Shown here: one piece after another, positions 5,996 to 8,110 of the stretch
Numbering within the stretch: the stretch's first letter is position 1
How the letters are laid out: each line of letters starts with the position of its first letter
DNA from: DASYHS01 sp035998295
GTDB taxonomy: Bacteria > Pseudomonadota > Alphaproteobacteria > Azospirillales > Azospirillaceae
Reading direction: 5' to 3'
Assembly (NCBI RefSeq): GCF_035998295.1
Contig: NZ_DASYHS010000217.1
Span: 1-8,110, forward strand
DNA length: 8,110 nucleotides
Program-made: the position numbers and the translations under genes
The notes under the pieces: generated by a model
The model's database searches: none
What the model saw: the letters and a program-made list of their open reading frames with translations, nothing else
Told to the model about the DNA's origin: nothing

Positions 5996-6008
5996 TCCCG
6001 TCACGGGA
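5996..6008 (+). other. Small hairpin overlapping the GST ribosome-binding site
   Basis: TCCCG-TCA-CGGGA forms a 5-bp stem with a 3-base loop. Its right arm includes most of the GGGAG ribosome site (6005-6009), which is six bases before the GST ATG. It is stable enough to damp translation slightly, but so short that it may mean nothing. Confidence 0.3.
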
Positions 6009-6015
6009 GAAAAAA

Positions 6016-6711
6016 ATGAGCCTCACGCTGTACACCTGGGCGACGCCGAACGGCCACAAGCCACAGATACTTCTGGAGGAGCTGGGCGTCCCCTATGAGG
6101 TGCGCCCGGTCAACATATTCGAGGGCGAGCAGTTCACCGACGAGTACCGTCGCGTGAACCCGAACCGGCGCATACCGGCCCTCGTCGATGCGACCGATCC
6201 GGACCGGCCGCCGCTACGCGTGTTCGAATCCGGCGCCATCCTGCTGCACCTCGCCGAGAAGTACGGCCGCTTCATCCCGGCCGACGCGCATGGCCGGTCC
6301 ACCGCGTTCCAGTGGCTGATGTGGCAGATGGCCGGCCTCGGCCCGATGCTGGGCCAGGGCCAGCATTTCTGGACCTACGCCAAGGAGAAGCATCCCTATT
6401 CGATCGACCGCTACACGAAGGAAGGCGAACGGCTGCTGTCCGTGATGGAAAGCCATCTGGCCGAACACGAGTTCCTGGCCGACGAGTACTCGATTGCCGA
6501 CATCGCCTGCTTCCCCTGGGTGCGCATCCACAAGCTCGCCAATCTGAGCCTCGACGAGCTGCCCCATCTCCGGCGCTGGTACGGCGCCATCCGCAAGCGC
6601 CCGGCCGTGGAACGGGGCCTCAACATACTGCGCGACCACCTGACCGGGGTCCCCGATACCGGGCGGGCCCACGACGTCATGTTCGGCGAGACCCAGTTCC
6701 GCAAGAGATAA
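6016..6711 (+). CDS. Glutathione S-transferase, nu-class / YfcG-like
   Basis: Glutathione-dependent enzyme of 231 residues, cytosolic. The thioredoxin-like N-terminal domain opens with LYTWATPNGHK, so Thr10 and Asn12 sit where E. coli YfcG (nu class) has its glutathione-contacting Thr and Asn; there is no Cys, Ser or Tyr of the other classes there. The cis-proline is Pro54 in RRIPALV and the gamma-glutamyl-binding pair is Glu71-Ser72 in FESGAILLHLAEKYG. The helical domain has QWLMWQMAGLGPMLGQGQHF and EYSIADIACFPWV, both very close to YfcG. YfcG-type enzymes reduce disulfides or add or remove glutathione. GGGAG six bases upstream fixes the start. It begins a subunit of the cluster with its own putative AraC operator, and the VOC gene starts 30 bp downstream. 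A detoxification or glutathione-adduct step in the pathway is inferred. Confidence 0.93.
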   Translation: MSLTLYTWATPNGHKPQILLEELGVPYEVRPVNIFEGEQFTDEYRRVNPNRRIPALVDATDPDRPPLRVFESGAILLHLAEKYGRFIPADAHGRSTAFQWLMWQMAGLGPMLGQGQHFWTYAKEKHPYSIDRYTKEGERLLSVMESHLAEHEFLADEYSIADIACFPWVRIHKLANLSLDELPHLRRWYGAIRKRPAVERGLNILRDHLTGVPDTGRAHDVMFGETQFRKR

Positions 6712-6741
6712 CTCCCGTTCGGCAATGAAAGGCGGCAGACC

Positions 6742-7209
6742 TTGGCCAGCGTCAACGGCATCGCGCACACCATCCTCACGGTCTCGAGCTTCGATGAGGC
6801 GCGCCGGTTCTATGCGCCCCTTATGGAGTTCTTCGGGATGGAGAAGGTCTTCGACGGCGACGATTTCGTGTACTGGGTCGGCGGGCGCACGGCGCTCGGC
6901 ATCCAGCCCTGCGACGAGGCCTACAACGCCGAACGCTTCGTGCAGCGCCGCGTCGGGCTCCACCACCTGTGCTTCCGGGCCAGGGAGCGTGCCGACATCG
7001 ACCGGACGGCGGAGCTCCTGAAGAAGATGGGGGCGACGATCATACGCGGCCCGACCGAGGGCGCCTGGGCGCCCGGCTACTACTACGTCCTGTTCGAGGA
7101 CCCCGACGGCATCCGGCTGGAAATCAACCACGTGCCCGGCCAGGGCGTGCTGGCGGAGGACACCGCCTTCGACCCGAGCGACGATTTCCAGGCCGGGAAG
7201 CAGCCGTGA
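6742..7209 (+). CDS. VOC-superfamily (glyoxalase/bleomycin-resistance fold) protein
   Basis: Single VOC protein of 155 residues with two beta-alpha-beta-beta-beta modules: the first begins GIAHTILTVSSFDEARRFYAPLMEFFGM, the second GLHHLCFRARERADIDRTAELLKKMGA and ends with YYVLFEDPDGIRLEINHV. Likely metal ligands are His9, His75 (or His74) and Glu127, the usual two-His, one-carboxylate set; the fourth ligand is not obvious. VOC enzymes include glyoxalase I, epimerases, extradiol dioxygenases and glutathione transferases of the FosA type; the size fits a glyoxalase- or epimerase-like enzyme. The start is TTG at 6742, with AAAGG at 6728-6732 nine bases before; no ATG is in frame, and the ATG at 6725 is in another frame. 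It follows a GST gene, so a glutathione adduct is a reasonable substrate. Its stop overlaps the DctQ start. Confidence 0.9.
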   Translation: MASVNGIAHTILTVSSFDEARRFYAPLMEFFGMEKVFDGDDFVYWVGGRTALGIQPCDEAYNAERFVQRRVGLHHLCFRARERADIDRTAELLKKMGATIIRGPTEGAWAPGYYYVLFEDPDGIRLEINHVPGQGVLAEDTAFDPSDDFQAGKQP

Positions 7210-7703
7210 CGCGCTGGCCGACCCGCCTCGCGAACGTCCAGCTGTTCCTGTCGGGCGCCGGCATCGTGCTGATGATGGTCAACATCTCGCTCGACGTGCT
7301 GGGTACCGGCCTGTTCGGCGTGGGCGTTCCCGTGACCATCGAGCTCGTCACCTACTACTACATGATCATGGCCGTCTTCCTGCCCCTGGCGGCCGTCGAG
7401 GCGAAGCGCGAGTACCTGATCGTCGACCTGTTCATGGACAGGGCGCCGGAGGGGCTGCGCCGCTGCTCCGAGATGCTGCGCGCGCTCGCCACGGCCGCGG
7501 TCTTCGCGCTCCTGTCCTGGCTGACCCTCATGAGCGCCCTGAAATCGTACCGCACGGGCGAGCTCGTGCTCAGCGCGCTGACCGTCCATGTCTGGCCGGC
7601 GCGGTTCATCCTGCCGGCGGCGTTCGCAGCCGCCGCCCTGGTCGCGGCGGGCGACCTTCTCGCCCTCGTGCGGCAGCCGGGGCGGCGGGAGCAGGAACCA
7701 TGA
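7206..7703 (+). CDS. dctQ: TRAP transporter small permease subunit (DctQ family)
   Basis: Inner-membrane small subunit of a tripartite ATP-independent periplasmic transporter, which uses the sodium gradient to import organic acids caught by a periplasmic receptor. It has 165 residues and four hydrophobic helices, near 13-34, 45-64, 93-111 and 134-155, the standard DctQ layout, with a VEAKREYLIVDLFMDRAP loop typical of the family between helices two and three. The GTG start at 7206-7208 overlaps the VOC stop codon in GTGA, implying translational coupling; no ATG is in frame near the expected N-terminus. Its stop overlaps the DctM ATG by two bases. The receptor DctP is not in the window and may lie beyond its right end. 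Confidence 0.9.
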   Translation: MTRWPTRLANVQLFLSGAGIVLMMVNISLDVLGTGLFGVGVPVTIELVTYYYMIMAVFLPLAAVEAKREYLIVDLFMDRAPEGLRRCSEMLRALATAAVFALLSWLTLMSALKSYRTGELVLSALTVHVWPARFILPAAFAAAALVAAGDLLALVRQPGRREQEP

Positions 7704-8110
7704 GCAACGTCGCGATCGGGCTCATCGTCACCGGCGGCGTCTTCCTGGGTATCGCCGCCCGTATCCCGATCGGCATCGCGCTCGTGCTCGGCAGCCTGGC
7801 CGGGCTGACATGGCTCAGCGGCCTCAAGGTGGCGCTGTCGCTGACCACCGCCGTCCCTTTCGAGTTCGCCGGGGAATGGAGCCTGAGCGCCATCCCGATG
7901 TTCCTGCTGATGGGATACGTCGCCTCCAACACGGGCCTTGCCAACGGCCTGTTCGAGGCGCTGCGCGTGGCGCTGCGCGGCGTCCCCGGCGGCATGGCGT
8001 CCTCGACGGTCGTCGCGTCGGCGGTCTTCGCCTCGGCGTCGGGATCGAGCGTCGCGACCTCCGCCGCGATGGCCAGGATCGCCGTGCCGGGAATGCTGGC
8101 GGCCGGCTAC
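7700..8110 (+). CDS. dctM: TRAP transporter large permease subunit (DctM family), 5' part
   Basis: Ion-coupled translocation channel of the TRAP system. The ATG at 7700-7702 overlaps the DctQ stop in ATGA, with AGGA just before it. The first 137 residues are in the window; full-length DctM proteins have around 425, so about two-thirds is missing to the right. Visible family signatures are a first helix (AIGLIVTGGVFLGIAARIPIG), the WSLSAIPMFLLMGYVAS segment, and SGSSVATSAAMARIAVPGML, the conserved glycine- and serine-rich loop of the first transport repeat. It pairs with DctQ and likely imports the substrate handled by the upstream enzymes. Substrate not readable from this part. Confidence 0.95.
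   Translation, partial: MSNVAIGLIVTGGVFLGIAARIPIGIALVLGSLAGLTWLSGLKVALSLTTAVPFEFAGEWSLSAIPMFLLMGYVASNTGLANGLFEALRVALRGVPGGMASSTVVASAVFASASGSSVATSAAMARIAVPGMLAAGY

Noticed and set aside
6214..7131. Minus-strand open frame of 305 codons opposite GST and VOC
   Set aside because: Composition is that of an antisense shadow, with no recognisable domain, while both plus-strand genes are clear family members.

Overview
The window is very GC-rich DNA whose genes almost always end codons in G or C, with short intergenic gaps and Gram-negative gene families: a DctQ/DctM TRAP transporter, a YfcG-like glutathione transferase, an AraC-type regulator, and CueR-type and FNR/FixK-type operators. This fits a high-GC alphaproteobacterium, perhaps of the Rhodospirillales/Azospirillum kind. 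That placement is inference from composition and gene style, not from a marker gene.

Left part (1-1671), metal handling. A P1B-type heavy-metal ATPase (Cu/Ag type) reads leftwards and leaves the window. Upstream of it is a textbook MerR/CueR-type promoter with a 19-bp spacer. Diverging from it is a small exported DUF305 protein, preceded by a perfect FNR/FixK-type palindrome. The pair looks like a copper-efflux module in which one arm senses metal and the other may sense oxygen or redox state.

Middle (1671-2514), a ragged zone. It holds a small rightward ORF of unknown function. On the opposite strand, just under its 5' end, is a ~22-codon stretch that reads like the last piece of a response-regulator receiver domain; I read this as a rearrangement scar. 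A leftward 72-residue conserved-looking small protein follows, with a good sigma-54-like promoter.

Right part (2515-8110), a catabolic and uptake cluster. A leftward AraC-family regulator diverges from a rightward series: AMP-forming acyl-CoA synthetase, enoyl-CoA hydratase/isomerase, YfcG-like glutathione transferase, VOC (glyoxalase-fold) protein, TRAP small permease DctQ, and TRAP large permease DctM, which is cut by the window end. A 17-bp sequence, CGCARTWTCGTCCAAGA, occurs three times: as an inverted pair between araC and the synthetase gene, and once in the 66-bp gap before the glutathione transferase. It is the likely operator of the AraC protein and would tie both transcription units into one regulon. 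The working model is TRAP import of an organic acid, CoA activation, hydration or isomerisation by the crotonase, and a glutathione-linked step by the GST/VOC pair. The substrate cannot be read from the sequence. No TRAP solute receptor (DctP) is in the window.

No tRNA, rRNA, CRISPR array, insertion sequence or integrase was seen.
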